In this document: piece by piece, positions 35,667 through 43,918 of the stretch | Position numbering within the stretch: position 1 is the stretch's first letter | How the letters are laid out: the number at the start of each line of letters is the position of its first letter | NCBI GenBank assembly: GCA_016712565.1 | Contig: JADJQU010000001.1 | Location: 744,001-808,000, forward strand | DNA length: 64,000 bases | Direction of reading: 5' to 3' | Source: Planctomycetota bacterium | GTDB taxonomy: Bacteria; Planctomycetota; UBA1135; GCA-002686595 | Program-made: the position numbers and the translations under genes | The notes under the pieces: model-generated | What the model was told of the DNA's origin: nothing | Databases searched by the model: none | Seen by the model: the letters and a program-made list of their open reading frames with translations, nothing else

Positions 35667-37841
35667 ATGGGACCGCTGCCCAGGCCCGCGCCCGCATCGC
35701 CGACCGGACGCCTCGGCGTGGGACCGGCGTGGCTCTCGCGCAGCCTGGTGATCTCCGCGGCCACATGGCTGTTGCTCCTCGGAGCCGGTCTCGGCGTGTG
35801 CTTCGGTCTGGCGAGGGCGGCTTGGGAGACTGCTGATCAGCGATACGTGGAACTGGGCTTCGGACGCTCGGCCTACCTGCTGTTCGAACGCGCCGTGGAC
35901 CTGGGCGCCTTCCAGGGAGCGATGGGGGCCCTGTGGTACTTGATCGCCGTGCTGCTGGGCAGCGCCTACGCGCCCGTCCGTCGGCTCTACGATCCGCGGG
36001 AGCTGGCCGAGATCCTGGCCGCCAGGGACCGACTGCTGCGCTTGCAGGTGGCCGTGGCCTCCACCTTCGCGGCGGTGCTCCTCCTGCGCGCGATCTCGGA
36101 TCCGAATCTGGGGCGCGCGGATGCGCTGGCCCTGGGCGGGTCCGGCCTGTTCGCCGTGGTGGCCCTGGAGGTGGTGGCTCGGTGGCTGCGGCGCGGAGGT
36201 CCGGTGGCCGCGCCCCAGGCCGAGGCCCGAGCCTTCGCCGCCACCGCCGCCGTCGGCCTGGTGGCGCTGCTCCTGCCCCGCACCCTGCGGGCCCTCAGTG
36301 AACCGGCCGTCCTCGGCGCGCGGCTTGGTGGTGCACGGGCCTGGGAGACCGCGACGGGCGCCGTCCTGCTGGCCCTGGGGGCGGTCCTCGCGTTCGTGTT
36401 CGTGGAGCGGGCGGTGCGGGCCTCCCAACGCACCCACGCTCCGGCCGGGCGGGCTGCCCTGGGCGGGCCGGCGGTGCGTGTGGCCCTGTTCCTGATGGTG
36501 CTGCCGGCGGCGGGGCCCCTGTTGGTTCGGGCTGCATCCAGTTCCCTCGGCCGTCCGGGTCTGCACGCGGGCGCCGGGCTGAACGTGATCCTGATCGGCG
36601 TCGATTCCCTGCGCGGGGACGCCGTGGACCTCGGGAGTCCGGCTCCCGGTGCCCGCGACCGCACGCCCAACCTGCGCAAGCTGGCGGAACGGGGCGTGCA
36701 TTTCAGCCGCGCGATGTCCTCGGCCCCTGAAACGGCCGCCGCCTTGGCCTCGATCCTCACCGGGCGCACGGCCCTGGAGCACGGCGCCTGCGCCGGGGGC
36801 GGGCGGCTCGCGCGGAGCCAGGTGACCCTGGCCGAGGTGCTCCGGGAGGCGGGCTATCGCACGGGCGCCTTCGTGACGGCAGCCGAGGTCTCGGGGCCCC
36901 GGGGCTTCGGCCAAGGTGTCGACGAGTTCAGTGGACGATTCATCGGGGGCGAGGACGAAATCACCTCCCATCTGGTCACCAACCAGGCCCTGTGGTTCGT
37001 GGAGCGCAATTCGGGCCGGCCCTTCTTCCTCTTCGCCCAGTACACCGACCCACGGCCCATGTGGCGCGACCACGCGGGCTGGAACTGGGCCAACGACTAC
37101 GCGGGCTGGCTGCGAAGGTCCATGGGGCTCGCGCAACTGACGCGCGATCGGCAACAGGTCACGCCCGAGGACCTGCGCTGGCTGCGGGATCTGTACGACG
37201 AGGAAGTTGCTTTCACCGACGGCGAGATCGGCCGGCTGGTGGACGCGGTTCATCGGGCCGGGCTCGCCGATCGCACGCTGTTCGTGATCGTCGGCGGTCA
37301 AGGCACGGAGTTTCTGGAGCACGGGAGCCTGGGCCACGGGCACTCGCTGTTCGACGAATTGCTGCGCGTGCCCCTGATCGTCGTGCCTCCTGTGCCGGTC
37401 GGCCCAGGAGAGCGCGCACAGCCCGTGGAGACCCGCGACGTGTTCGCCACCGTGCTGGCCTGGCTCGAGGTGCCGTTCGAAGCCCCCACGGGCTCGCGGC
37501 CGCTCCTGGCGCCGCCCGGGCGCCCGGCACCGCCCCCGCCGCCGGAAGGGCGCGCGTTCTCGGTGCTGGCGCAGCCCGGGCAGGAGGGCAGGCCCCCGCG
37601 GGTGGAGCAGGCCGCCCTGACGACCTCGCGCTGGAAGCTCGTGCACGATGTGTCGCGGGGCCGCAGAAACTTCTACGATCTCGCCGGCGATCCGCGCGAG
37701 GCCGATCCGATCCCCGCGGCGCGCCGCGAGGCCGCAGAGGCCGCCGAGGTCTTGGGGGCCGCCCTCGACGAGTGGCTCGCGTCCCAGGAGGCGGGCCGCG
37801 AGTTCGCGCCCGCGCAGCAACCCGCGAAGAATCCCCACTGA
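35667..37841 (+). CDS. Membrane sulfatase-fold protein, probably catalytically inactive
   Basis: Protein of 724 residues: about six N-terminal hydrophobic segments (to about 300), then an alkaline-phosphatase/sulfatase-superfamily domain. The fold is clear from NVILIGVDSLRGD, RTPNLRKLAERGVHFSRAMS, SILTGR and HGHSLFDELLRVPLIVVP. Catalytic sites are degenerate: the nucleophile region reads APETAAALASILTG instead of C/S/T-x-P-S-R/H, and the late metal site, normally SDHGE, reads GGQGTE. A pseudoenzyme is likely. The start is 17 bp beyond the insertion sequence, with TAGACT at 35653-35658. Confidence 0.82.
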   Translation: MGPLPRPAPASPTGRLGVGPAWLSRSLVISAATWLLLLGAGLGVCFGLARAAWETADQRYVELGFGRSAYLLFERAVDLGAFQGAMGALWYLIAVLLGSAYAPVRRLYDPRELAEILAARDRLLRLQVAVASTFAAVLLLRAISDPNLGRADALALGGSGLFAVVALEVVARWLRRGGPVAAPQAEARAFAATAAVGLVALLLPRTLRALSEPAVLGARLGGARAWETATGAVLLALGAVLAFVFVERAVRASQRTHAPAGRAALGGPAVRVALFLMVLPAAGPLLVRAASSSLGRPGLHAGAGLNVILIGVDSLRGDAVDLGSPAPGARDRTPNLRKLAERGVHFSRAMSSAPETAAALASILTGRTALEHGACAGGGRLARSQVTLAEVLREAGYRTGAFVTAAEVSGPRGFGQGVDEFSGRFIGGEDEITSHLVTNQALWFVERNSGRPFFLFAQYTDPRPMWRDHAGWNWANDYAGWLRRSMGLAQLTRDRQQVTPEDLRWLRDLYDEEVAFTDGEIGRLVDAVHRAGLADRTLFVIVGGQGTEFLEHGSLGHGHSLFDELLRVPLIVVPPVPVGPGERAQPVETRDVFATVLAWLEVPFEAPTGSRPLLAPPGRPAPPPPPEGRAFSVLAQPGQEGRPPRVEQAALTTSRWKLVHDVSRGRRNFYDLAGDPREADPIPAARREAAEAAEVLGAALDEWLASQEAGREFAPAQQPAKNPH

Positions 37842-37855
37842 CCACCCCGACCCCG

Positions 37856-38461
37856 ATGGAGCATCCACCGATGAATGGCTTGGTTTCCCGCAGAAGCGTG
37901 CTCGGAGGGGCGGCCGCGGCGGCCTGCCTGGGTTCCCTGGCCGGGGCCCAAGTTCCCGCGCCGGGCACGACGCCCGCGCCTCAGGAGCCCGCCGCGCCGG
38001 CGACTCCGCGGGCGCCGCGCACGTTCGTGCTCGTGCGCCATGGCGAGAAGAACACCGACGACCCCAAGGACCCCACCCTGTCCCAGGCGGGCCTGGACCG
38101 GGCCGCGGCCCTGGTGCGCCTGCTGGGGGACACGCACTTCACCCAGGCCTTCAGCAGCGAGTTCAAGCGCACGCGGGATTTCGCCGCGCCCCTGTGCCAG
38201 AAGCACGGCCTGACCCTGGAAACGGTGCCGGGGCGCGACCTCGACGGCCTCGTGCAACGGCTGCGGGCTCTGCCCGAGGGCTCCACGGCGCTGGTCGTCG
38301 GCCATTCGAACACGATTCCCGCCCTCGCCAAGAAACTGGGCGCGGGACTGTCGAACCTGGTCAAGGGCACCGACCTGCGGGACGACGAATACGACCGCTG
38401 CGTGGTGATCGCGGCGGGCCGCGAGACCGACCCGCCCGCGCTGCTCGAACTGCGCTATTGA
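37856..38461 (+). CDS. Tat-exported histidine phosphatase (phosphoglycerate-mutase superfamily)
   Basis: Protein of 201 residues with a twin-arginine signal (VSRRSVLGGAAAAACLGSLA) and a Pro/Ala-rich linker. The short SixA-like histidine phosphatase domain has the catalytic RHG motif in FVLVRHGEKN, the second basic site FSSEFKRTRDF, and the second catalytic His in VVGHSNTIP. Tat export implies folding in the cytoplasm and a periplasmic or surface role. The ATG at 37856 is used; a second in-frame ATG lies at 37871. It follows the sulfatase-fold gene by 14 bp and overlaps the convergent GT2 gene by 7 bp. Confidence 0.88.
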   Translation: MEHPPMNGLVSRRSVLGGAAAAACLGSLAGAQVPAPGTTPAPQEPAAPATPRAPRTFVLVRHGEKNTDDPKDPTLSQAGLDRAAALVRLLGDTHFTQAFSSEFKRTRDFAAPLCQKHGLTLETVPGRDLDGLVQRLRALPEGSTALVVGHSNTIPALAKKLGAGLSNLVKGTDLRDDEYDRCVVIAAGRETDPPALLELRY

Positions 38462-39402
38462 CCTTGGGCGCGCCTGGCCGCGCGGATCTCCGGGGCCACC
38501 ACCAGGGAGCGCGGATGGCGCTTGGTCACGTAGCCCAGCCACTCGCCCCAGGACCACCACAGCACCATCAGGGTCAGGGGCCCCAGGGCGCGCGCGAACT
38601 CGCGGGCCAGGGGGCCTGAGGACAGCGCCTTGCTCCCCATGCGCAGGAGCAGCACCGCCGGCAGCAGAGGTGCCAGCAGCACGTAGTAGGCGCGCCGCCA
38701 GGGTGGACAGAACCCGAGCCGGGTGCAGCCGAACAGCCTTCCGAAGGCGTAGCGCTCGTACAGGGCATCGCCCAAGGTCACGTGGCGGGCCATGCTCACC
38801 CGGGAGCGCGGTTCGAGCCACAGGGCGCCGAAGCGCTCCGCCAGGGCCGAGTTGATGGCTGTTTCGTGGAAGTACACCGACCAGAGTTCGCGGATCGCCT
38901 CCAGGGAGCGCCGCGAGTAGGACACGTTGCACACCGTCAGCGTCGGCGAGGGGCCCGCGCGGCCGGGGCTCGCGTAGCGGAAGAAGTCCACGAAGTAGAA
39001 GGCCCAGTCCGTGGCGCTGGAGCCCTGGCGAATGTCCACCAGGCCGCCGACCACGGCGCGCCCCTCGGCCTGGGCCGCGATCATCGTGGCGACCCAGTCG
39101 GGTTCGGGGATGCAGTGATCCTCGGTCAGCAGGATCCAGTCGCCTCGGGCCTCGGCCAGGGCCCGTGAAGCCAGTTCCAGGGGCGTGCGCTGGCCGGCGT
39201 TGGAGACGAACCGCACGGAGGGACGGCGGGCGGCCAGGTCCTCGACGCCCGCCAGGGCCGGGTCGTAGGCCACCACCACCTCGAACGGCGGCGCTCCCCG
39301 TTGAAGCGCCAGTGCTTCGAGGCAACGGTCCAGGTGGGCCGCGCTGCAGATGCCCACGACGGAAACGCTGACCGTCGCTGCAGCTGCTTGGGACGTGGGC
39401 AC
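38455..39402 (-). CDS. GT2 glycosyltransferase with C-terminal membrane segments
   Basis: GT-A transferase of 315 residues: VSVSVVGICSAAHLDRCLEA, then VVAYDPALAG, WILLTEDHCIPEPDW (Asp-x-His in the metal-site position) and VVGGLVDIRQG. Two hydrophobic segments near 230-280 suggest membrane attachment. The start is a GTG at 39402. The 3' end overlaps the phosphatase gene by 7 bp. It probably contributes to the surface glycan; the sugar is unknown. Confidence 0.85.
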   Translation of the reverse strand: MPTSQAAAATVSVSVVGICSAAHLDRCLEALALQRGAPPFEVVVAYDPALAGVEDLAARRPSVRFVSNAGQRTPLELASRALAEARGDWILLTEDHCIPEPDWVATMIAAQAEGRAVVGGLVDIRQGSSATDWAFYFVDFFRYASPGRAGPSPTLTVCNVSYSRRSLEAIRELWSVYFHETAINSALAERFGALWLEPRSRVSMARHVTLGDALYERYAFGRLFGCTRLGFCPPWRRAYYVLLAPLLPAVLLLRMGSKALSSGPLAREFARALGPLTLMVLWWSWGEWLGYVTKRHPRSLVVAPEIRAARRAQGQ

Positions 39403-39512
39403 GGGCCTCCGAGCATGCCGTGCCGAGCCGCCCCATGCCAGCCCGCGGCCGAGGACGCTCTCCCGCCTCTGCCGTCCGCCACCGCGCCGCTTGCGCTCCC
39501 GCGCCCCTGCCC

Positions 39513-39576
39513 GCGCGTTCCCCTGGCAGCGCGTTCCCCTGGCAGCGCGTCCCTCCGCCCGCGCGTCCCTCCGCCC
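39513..39576. repeat. 16-bp tandem repeats, two unit types
   Basis: Four adjoining 16-bp units lie between two divergent genes: GCGCGTTCCCCTGGCA twice (39513-39544), then GCGCGTCCCTCCGCCC twice (39545-39576). All begin GCGCGT. The spacer (39403-39671) holds no gene. Confidence 0.9.
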
Positions 39577-39671
39577 CTAAGCCGTCGTCCCCTGGACCAT
39601 GGCGCGAAGTGGGGAGCCCGTTCCCGCTTGCGCGTTGATCGCCCCTGCCGCGGCCCACAAGATGGTCCCCG

Positions 39672-41201
39672 ATGAGCGCGACGTCCCCCTCCCCGGCCTG
39701 TGCTTCGCCGCGGGAGAGCGGCGGAACCTGGAGCCTCTGGCGCGACGGCCGGCTGTGGGGCCTGGCGCTCCTGGCGCTGCTCCTGCGCGCCTTGGAAGCC
39801 GCGGAATCGAGCCTGTGGCTCGACGAGCTGCACACGCTCTCCCACGCCTCCCAGAAGAGCCTCGGGGCCGTCGCCGACGCCGTGGCCTCCGAGTACCACA
39901 CGCCGCTGTTCTTCGGCTTCGTGCACCTCTTCGGTGGTTTCGAACTGGGTGCCTGGCTGCGCGCGATCCCGATCCTGTCCAGCGTGGCCATGCTCTTCCT
40001 GGTGGCCGAAGTGGCGCGTCAATGCGGCCTGGGGCGCCGTTCGACGCTGGTGGCGGCCTGCCTTTTCGCCTGCCTGCCCTACCAGGTCCTGTATGGGAGC
40101 GAGCTGCGGCCCTACGCGTGGATCGGAGCCCTGTCCGTGGTCGCCTTCCTGCTCTCCTTCGCCGAGAGCCGTTCGGTCACCGCGCGTCTGGCGTGGTTCG
40201 CGTTGGCGGTGCTCCTCGGGCTCATGACCCACCGGCTGATGGCCTTCGGAGTCTTCTCCCTGGGTTGCGCGCGGCTCTTCGCCCGCAAGCCCGGCTCGGT
40301 TCCGCTGTGGGGGCTGGTGCTCTCCGGGACCCTCGCCGTTGGCGCCTTCCTGCCCTGGTTCTTCGAGTTCGCCAAGGCGGCGACGGACCGGCGATTCGAG
40401 CACCAGGCCGCGACGGGCGGCTACCAGCTGCGCGCGACCCTGGTGAACGAACTGGTTTCCCTGCCCTCGCGGCTGGTGACCCCGTACATGCGCGAGCTGG
40501 GGGGGGTGTGGGGGACGCTGGAATTGGCGTCCACCGGTGGCTTCCTGCTCCTCGCCGCCGCGCTGCTATTCCTGGCCTGGCGTGCGAGTCGCTCCGGGGC
40601 CCAGGCCCAGCCCGCGGCGCCGGTGCTGCGGGGCCTGTGGATTTTCGCCCTGGTGCAGTTCCTGACCACCACCGCGTTCTCCTGGTACACCTGGGACCGG
40701 GTGCCCCTGCAGTACTACACGCCGATGGCCTGGGTGCTGTGTGTGCTGGCCGGGGCCCTGCTGGACCGCATCCCCAGCCCGGCGGCTTCCCGCGCCCTGA
40801 CTTGGGCCCTCTGCGCCGCGGGACTCGTGATGGGGGTCGCGCTGGTGGGCGGCCGCTCCCGCGAGGACATGCGCGGCGGCCTGACCGCCGTGCGCCAACT
40901 GGCCGCCGAGGCCCGCGCCGCGGGCGGGAGCGAGCCCGTCTTCAGCGCCGTCCTGGCCCAGCCCCGACAGTTCCCGCACACCCTGCCCTACCGCGCCTAC
41001 GGGGCCGGTCTCGTGCCCGTGGAACCGGAGTCCGTGCCGCGCCGGGGCGAGGCCGGCTTCTCCCGCCCCGTGATCGTGCTGCGCCGCGCCGTGCCCCTGG
41101 GCGACGAGACCTGGAGGCCGATCACGGAAGGCCGTCGGGTCGTGAAGGAGGTGCGCGTGGATCGCTACCTCACGGCCTACTGGTTCGCTCCAGAGCCCTA
41201 G
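39672..41201 (+). CDS. Polytopic GT39-like glycosyltransferase
   Basis: Membrane protein of 509 residues with about eleven hydrophobic segments. The first loop carries ESSLWLDELHTLSHAS, the Asp-Glu signature of PMT/ArnT-type GT-C enzymes, and SEYHTPLFFGFVHLF matches the next conserved region. The ATG at 39672 places the first segment at about residue 30. A soluble tail follows residue 400. Divergent from a GT2 gene and convergent with the flippase gene. Likely uses a polyprenyl-phosphate sugar on the outer face of the membrane. Confidence 0.8.
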   Translation: MSATSPSPACASPRESGGTWSLWRDGRLWGLALLALLLRALEAAESSLWLDELHTLSHASQKSLGAVADAVASEYHTPLFFGFVHLFGGFELGAWLRAIPILSSVAMLFLVAEVARQCGLGRRSTLVAACLFACLPYQVLYGSELRPYAWIGALSVVAFLLSFAESRSVTARLAWFALAVLLGLMTHRLMAFGVFSLGCARLFARKPGSVPLWGLVLSGTLAVGAFLPWFFEFAKAATDRRFEHQAATGGYQLRATLVNELVSLPSRLVTPYMRELGGVWGTLELASTGGFLLLAAALLFLAWRASRSGAQAQPAAPVLRGLWIFALVQFLTTTAFSWYTWDRVPLQYYTPMAWVLCVLAGALLDRIPSPAASRALTWALCAAGLVMGVALVGGRSREDMRGGLTAVRQLAAEARAAGGSEPVFSAVLAQPRQFPHTLPYRAYGAGLVPVEPESVPRRGEAGFSRPVIVLRRAVPLGDETWRPITEGRRVVKEVRVDRYLTAYWFAPEP

Positions 41202-41220
41202 GAGGCCCCGCCCCCGTGCT

Positions 41221-41276
41221 GGGGGGGGGGGGCGCTGGCAACGGAGCCATAAGTCATTTGATGTGAATGGCTTATG
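41221..41276. repeat. 12-G run and small inverted repeat between convergent genes
   Basis: A run of 12 G (41221-41232) is followed by an AT-richer patch with a 6-bp inverted repeat (CATAAG 41248-41253, CTTATG 41271-41276). It sits between two convergent stops and could act in termination; the evidence is weak. Confidence 0.4.
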
Positions 41277-41385
41277 TCATTCCATGCGCCCATGGGACGG
41301 CCTGTGCGCGACCGCCCCCGCCCGGGCACGTCCCGACCGCCCCGTGGGGGAAGCTCGAGTTCCAGGTCCGTCGCGGGAGAGCCCC

Positions 41386-42798
41386 CTAGCCCCGGAGCGT
41401 GGGCCAGCCGCCGCGGCGCAGCGCGAGGCCCCCGACGGCGGTCAGGCTCACGGCGTAGACCACCGCGCCGAGGCCCACCGCCGCGGGCAGCACAAGCCCG
41501 GGCAGGAACCACAGGGCCGCACCCATGGCGGCCGCGGCCACGAGCGCCCGGGCGGCCCCCGACGGGCCGGGGGAGGGATAGCCGGCGGCCCGGGCGCAGA
41601 ACCTCGCGAACAGGGCGCGGGCGGCCTCCGTGGCCAGGGTCGACCAGGCCGCGCCGATCATGCCGTAGCGCGGAATCAGCCACAGGTTCAGGGCCAGGTT
41701 GACCACCACGGCGGCGGCGGTCATGCGCATCACCGTGGCCTCGCGGCCGGCGACCACGAGGGCGATCAGATCCACCTCCTTCGACATGGTGAAGGGGATC
41801 GTGCCCAGAAGAATCATCAGGGCGCCGGTGGAGGCGGCGTACTCGGGGCCGAAGACCGTGGAGACGATTTGAGGGGCCACCAGCGCCCCGCCCACGGCGA
41901 TCGGCAGGGCCACGGAGAAGGTCTGACCAAAGGCCCTGGCGTACAGCGTGCCGCGCTCGCCGGTCTCGGGCCTGGCGCGGGTGAGCACCGGCAGCAGGGA
42001 CAACGAGTAGGCCGCGGCCATGTTGATCAGGAAGCTGATCAACTGATAGGCCGCCGAGTAGAGCCCGACGTCGCCGCGGCCCTGGAAGATCCGCAGGAAG
42101 ATCAGGTCGGAGTTGTAGATCGTGAGGCCCAGGAGCACGTTGGCCACCAGGGGCCAGGAACGCGACAGGACCGGTCGTGCCTCGGAGAAGGCGAACCGGG
42201 GCTCGGGACGCCACCCCAGGCCGCGAATCGAGATCCACAGGATCACCGCGGCCAGGGCGTCGCCCGCCAGCTGGGCCACGGGGACCAGGGCCAGGTCCTG
42301 GAAGCGATGCACCAGGAGCAGCACGCCCGCCAGGTACAGGCACTCGCCCAGGGTGCGGGCCGTGGCCACCCTCCGCGTGCGCTCCAGGCCCAGGTGGATC
42401 CAACGCGTGGAGAGCGCCGTGGCGATCAGCGAAATGCCGTAGACCGAGAAGACCGTCGCTTCGGGCTCGGGCAGGAAGGCCCGCGAAAAGGCCGCGATGC
42501 CGAGGGCCAGGAGCAACGCCAGCGCCAGGCGCGTGCCCACCAGGGCCGGGGCGAGGCGGCGCATCGAAGGCTCGTCGTGGGCCACCTGACGCACACCCAC
42601 CAGGTCGATGCCGCACTCCACGATGTTCGTGAAGTAGAGCAGGAGCCCAGTGGAGAGCGTGACCACCCCGAAGGCCTCCTTCGAGAGCGTGCGGGCCACG
42701 TACACGCCCGCGGCGAAGGCGATCACCCGCGCCAGGCCGTCGCCCGAGGCGAGCGCCAGAAAGCTCCTGCCGACCCTGCCGTCGCTCTCCGTGGCCAC
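41386..42798 (-). CDS. Wzx-type oligosaccharide flippase (MOP superfamily)
   Basis: Integral membrane protein of 470 residues with 12-14 hydrophobic segments. Features match polysaccharide flippases: SGDGLARVIAFAAGVYVART at the N-terminus, YNSDLIFLRIFQGRGDVGLY in the middle and FGPEYAASTGALMILL later. It should move lipid-linked glycan units across the inner membrane. The start is a GTG at 42798. It is the only clear Wzx in the window, and no Wzy polymerase was recognised. It lies 32 bp downstream of the small membrane-protein pair. Confidence 0.88.
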   Translation of the reverse strand: MATESDGRVGRSFLALASGDGLARVIAFAAGVYVARTLSKEAFGVVTLSTGLLLYFTNIVECGIDLVGVRQVAHDEPSMRRLAPALVGTRLALALLLALGIAAFSRAFLPEPEATVFSVYGISLIATALSTRWIHLGLERTRRVATARTLGECLYLAGVLLLVHRFQDLALVPVAQLAGDALAAVILWISIRGLGWRPEPRFAFSEARPVLSRSWPLVANVLLGLTIYNSDLIFLRIFQGRGDVGLYSAAYQLISFLINMAAAYSLSLLPVLTRARPETGERGTLYARAFGQTFSVALPIAVGGALVAPQIVSTVFGPEYAASTGALMILLGTIPFTMSKEVDLIALVVAGREATVMRMTAAAVVVNLALNLWLIPRYGMIGAAWSTLATEAARALFARFCARAAGYPSPGPSGAARALVAAAAMGAALWFLPGLVLPAAVGLGAVVYAVSLTAVGGLALRRGGWPTLRG

Positions 42799-42830
42799 GC
42801 AGCGAAGGGTCCCCGGCCGGGCCGCGGGTT

Positions 42831-43433
42831 TCAGGCTTCCGCGCGCGCGACGGAGCGGTTGTAGACGAAGGCGATGGTCTGACCCACCAGCCAGCCCAGG
42901 GCCAGCAGGTAGGCGGCGCCGATCAGGCTGCCGGCGAAGTCCACTCGGTAGCCGGGGAAGTAGACGTGCAGCTCCGAGAGCAGCACTCCGGGGTGCTCAC
43001 CCCCTCGAAGGGCCAGCACGTTGGTGGTCACGAACAGGGCCAGGGCGAGCAGCACGCCGAGGGTCGCGCCCCAGGCGCCGCCGCGCAGGCGCACGTGGAT
43101 CGGGCCCAGGTCGGGAGCGGCCTCTTCGGACAGTTCCCTGCGGGGCGAGAGCAGACGGCCCAGGCCGTATCCGATGAAAAAGCCGTAGACGAGCCCCAGC
43201 GCCGCGCCGGCGTAGCTGACGCTGTAGCCGGGCAGCACGTAGCGCAGGCGGCCCAGGTGCTGGCCCATGTCGCTGCCGCCCTTCCAGACCAGCACCAGCG
43301 TGGCGAGGCAGAGGCCCAATCCGAACACGGCGCCCGTGGCCACGCCCCACGCGCGGGCGTTGATGCGCAGCAGGACGGACGCGGCCTTGACCTTGTCCTC
43401 GATGCCCGGGGTTTCGTCCGCTTGGCTGGCCAT
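42831..43433 (-). CDS. Four-segment membrane protein with internal duplication, unknown family
   Basis: Protein of 200 residues with four hydrophobic segments arranged as two similar halves. Each half ends in a motif: YVLPGYSVSYAGAALGLVYG, then GYGLGRLL; and YFPGYRVDFAGSLIGAAYLL, then GWLVGQTI. The neighbouring 127-residue protein carries one copy. No known domain was recognised. It lies 3 bp from that gene, so they are co-transcribed, possibly also with the downstream flippase. A role in membrane handling of glycan lipids is a guess from context only. Confidence 0.75.
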   Translation of the reverse strand: MASQADETPGIEDKVKAASVLLRINARAWGVATGAVFGLGLCLATLVLVWKGGSDMGQHLGRLRYVLPGYSVSYAGAALGLVYGFFIGYGLGRLLSPRRELSEEAAPDLGPIHVRLRGGAWGATLGVLLALALFVTTNVLALRGGEHPGVLLSELHVYFPGYRVDFAGSLIGAAYLLALGWLVGQTIAFVYNRSVARAEA

Positions 43434-43436
43434 GGC

Positions 43437-43820
43437 TCAGATCTGATCCAGGAAGCCGCGATTGGCCTGCAGCTCGGCCCGCGTGCGCAGCACGAATCCC
43501 GTCAGGCCGGTGACCACGTTGCGACAGAAGGCGAACACCCAGCCGATCACGAAGCCCAGGGCAAAGCCCCAGCCCATGCCGATGAAGGCGCCCGCGAGGG
43601 AGACCTGGTAGCCGCGGAAGTACTGGGCGAGCAGCGCCAGGGGGTAGTGCTCGTCGGGCCGCCGCCACAGGTGCAGGAGCGTCGCGCAGAAGACCGCGAG
43701 CCCGATGACCACGCCGAAGGCGAGACCCAGGCAGCGCTTGTGCAGCGGAGCCAGGGCGATCTGGATCTCGCGCTCCAAGGCGCGCTCGGCGGCCGAGCTG
43801 GGGTTGGGATTCGTGGGCAT
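43437..43820 (-). CDS. Two-segment membrane protein, paralogue of neighbour, unknown family
   Basis: Protein of 127 residues with two hydrophobic segments and the motif YFRGYQVSLAGAFIGMGWG, then GFVIGWVFAF. It is a single-copy version of the unit duplicated in the next gene. The ATG at 43820 is preferred over an upstream in-frame ATG at 43880 because the extra residues look non-native. A TAGGAT hexamer lies about 40 nt upstream on the minus strand and might be a promoter element. Confidence 0.72.
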   Translation of the reverse strand: MPTNPNPSSAAERALEREIQIALAPLHKRCLGLAFGVVIGLAVFCATLLHLWRRPDEHYPLALLAQYFRGYQVSLAGAFIGMGWGFALGFVIGWVFAFCRNVVTGLTGFVLRTRAELQANRGFLDQI

Positions 43821-43918
43821 GGTCGCTGGGCCGGCCGCGAGGTCGAGCCCGCCTATCCTAGTTCGGCACTCGTGCCCCATTCCACGATCGAAGGGCCCTG
43901 GATTCCGGGCTTCGCGCC

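Noticed and set aside
34700..35670. Target-site duplication flanking the insertion sequence
   Set aside because: Flanks (GGACTGAA and CACTAGAC) share only ACT, not adjacent to the repeats, so none can be claimed.
39513..39576. Possible CRISPR array
   Set aside because: Units are adjacent with no spacers, only four are present, and no cas gene occurs in the window.
41221..41232. Phase-variable poly-G tract
   Set aside because: It lies between two convergent stops, not in a coding start or promoter, so slippage would have no obvious effect.
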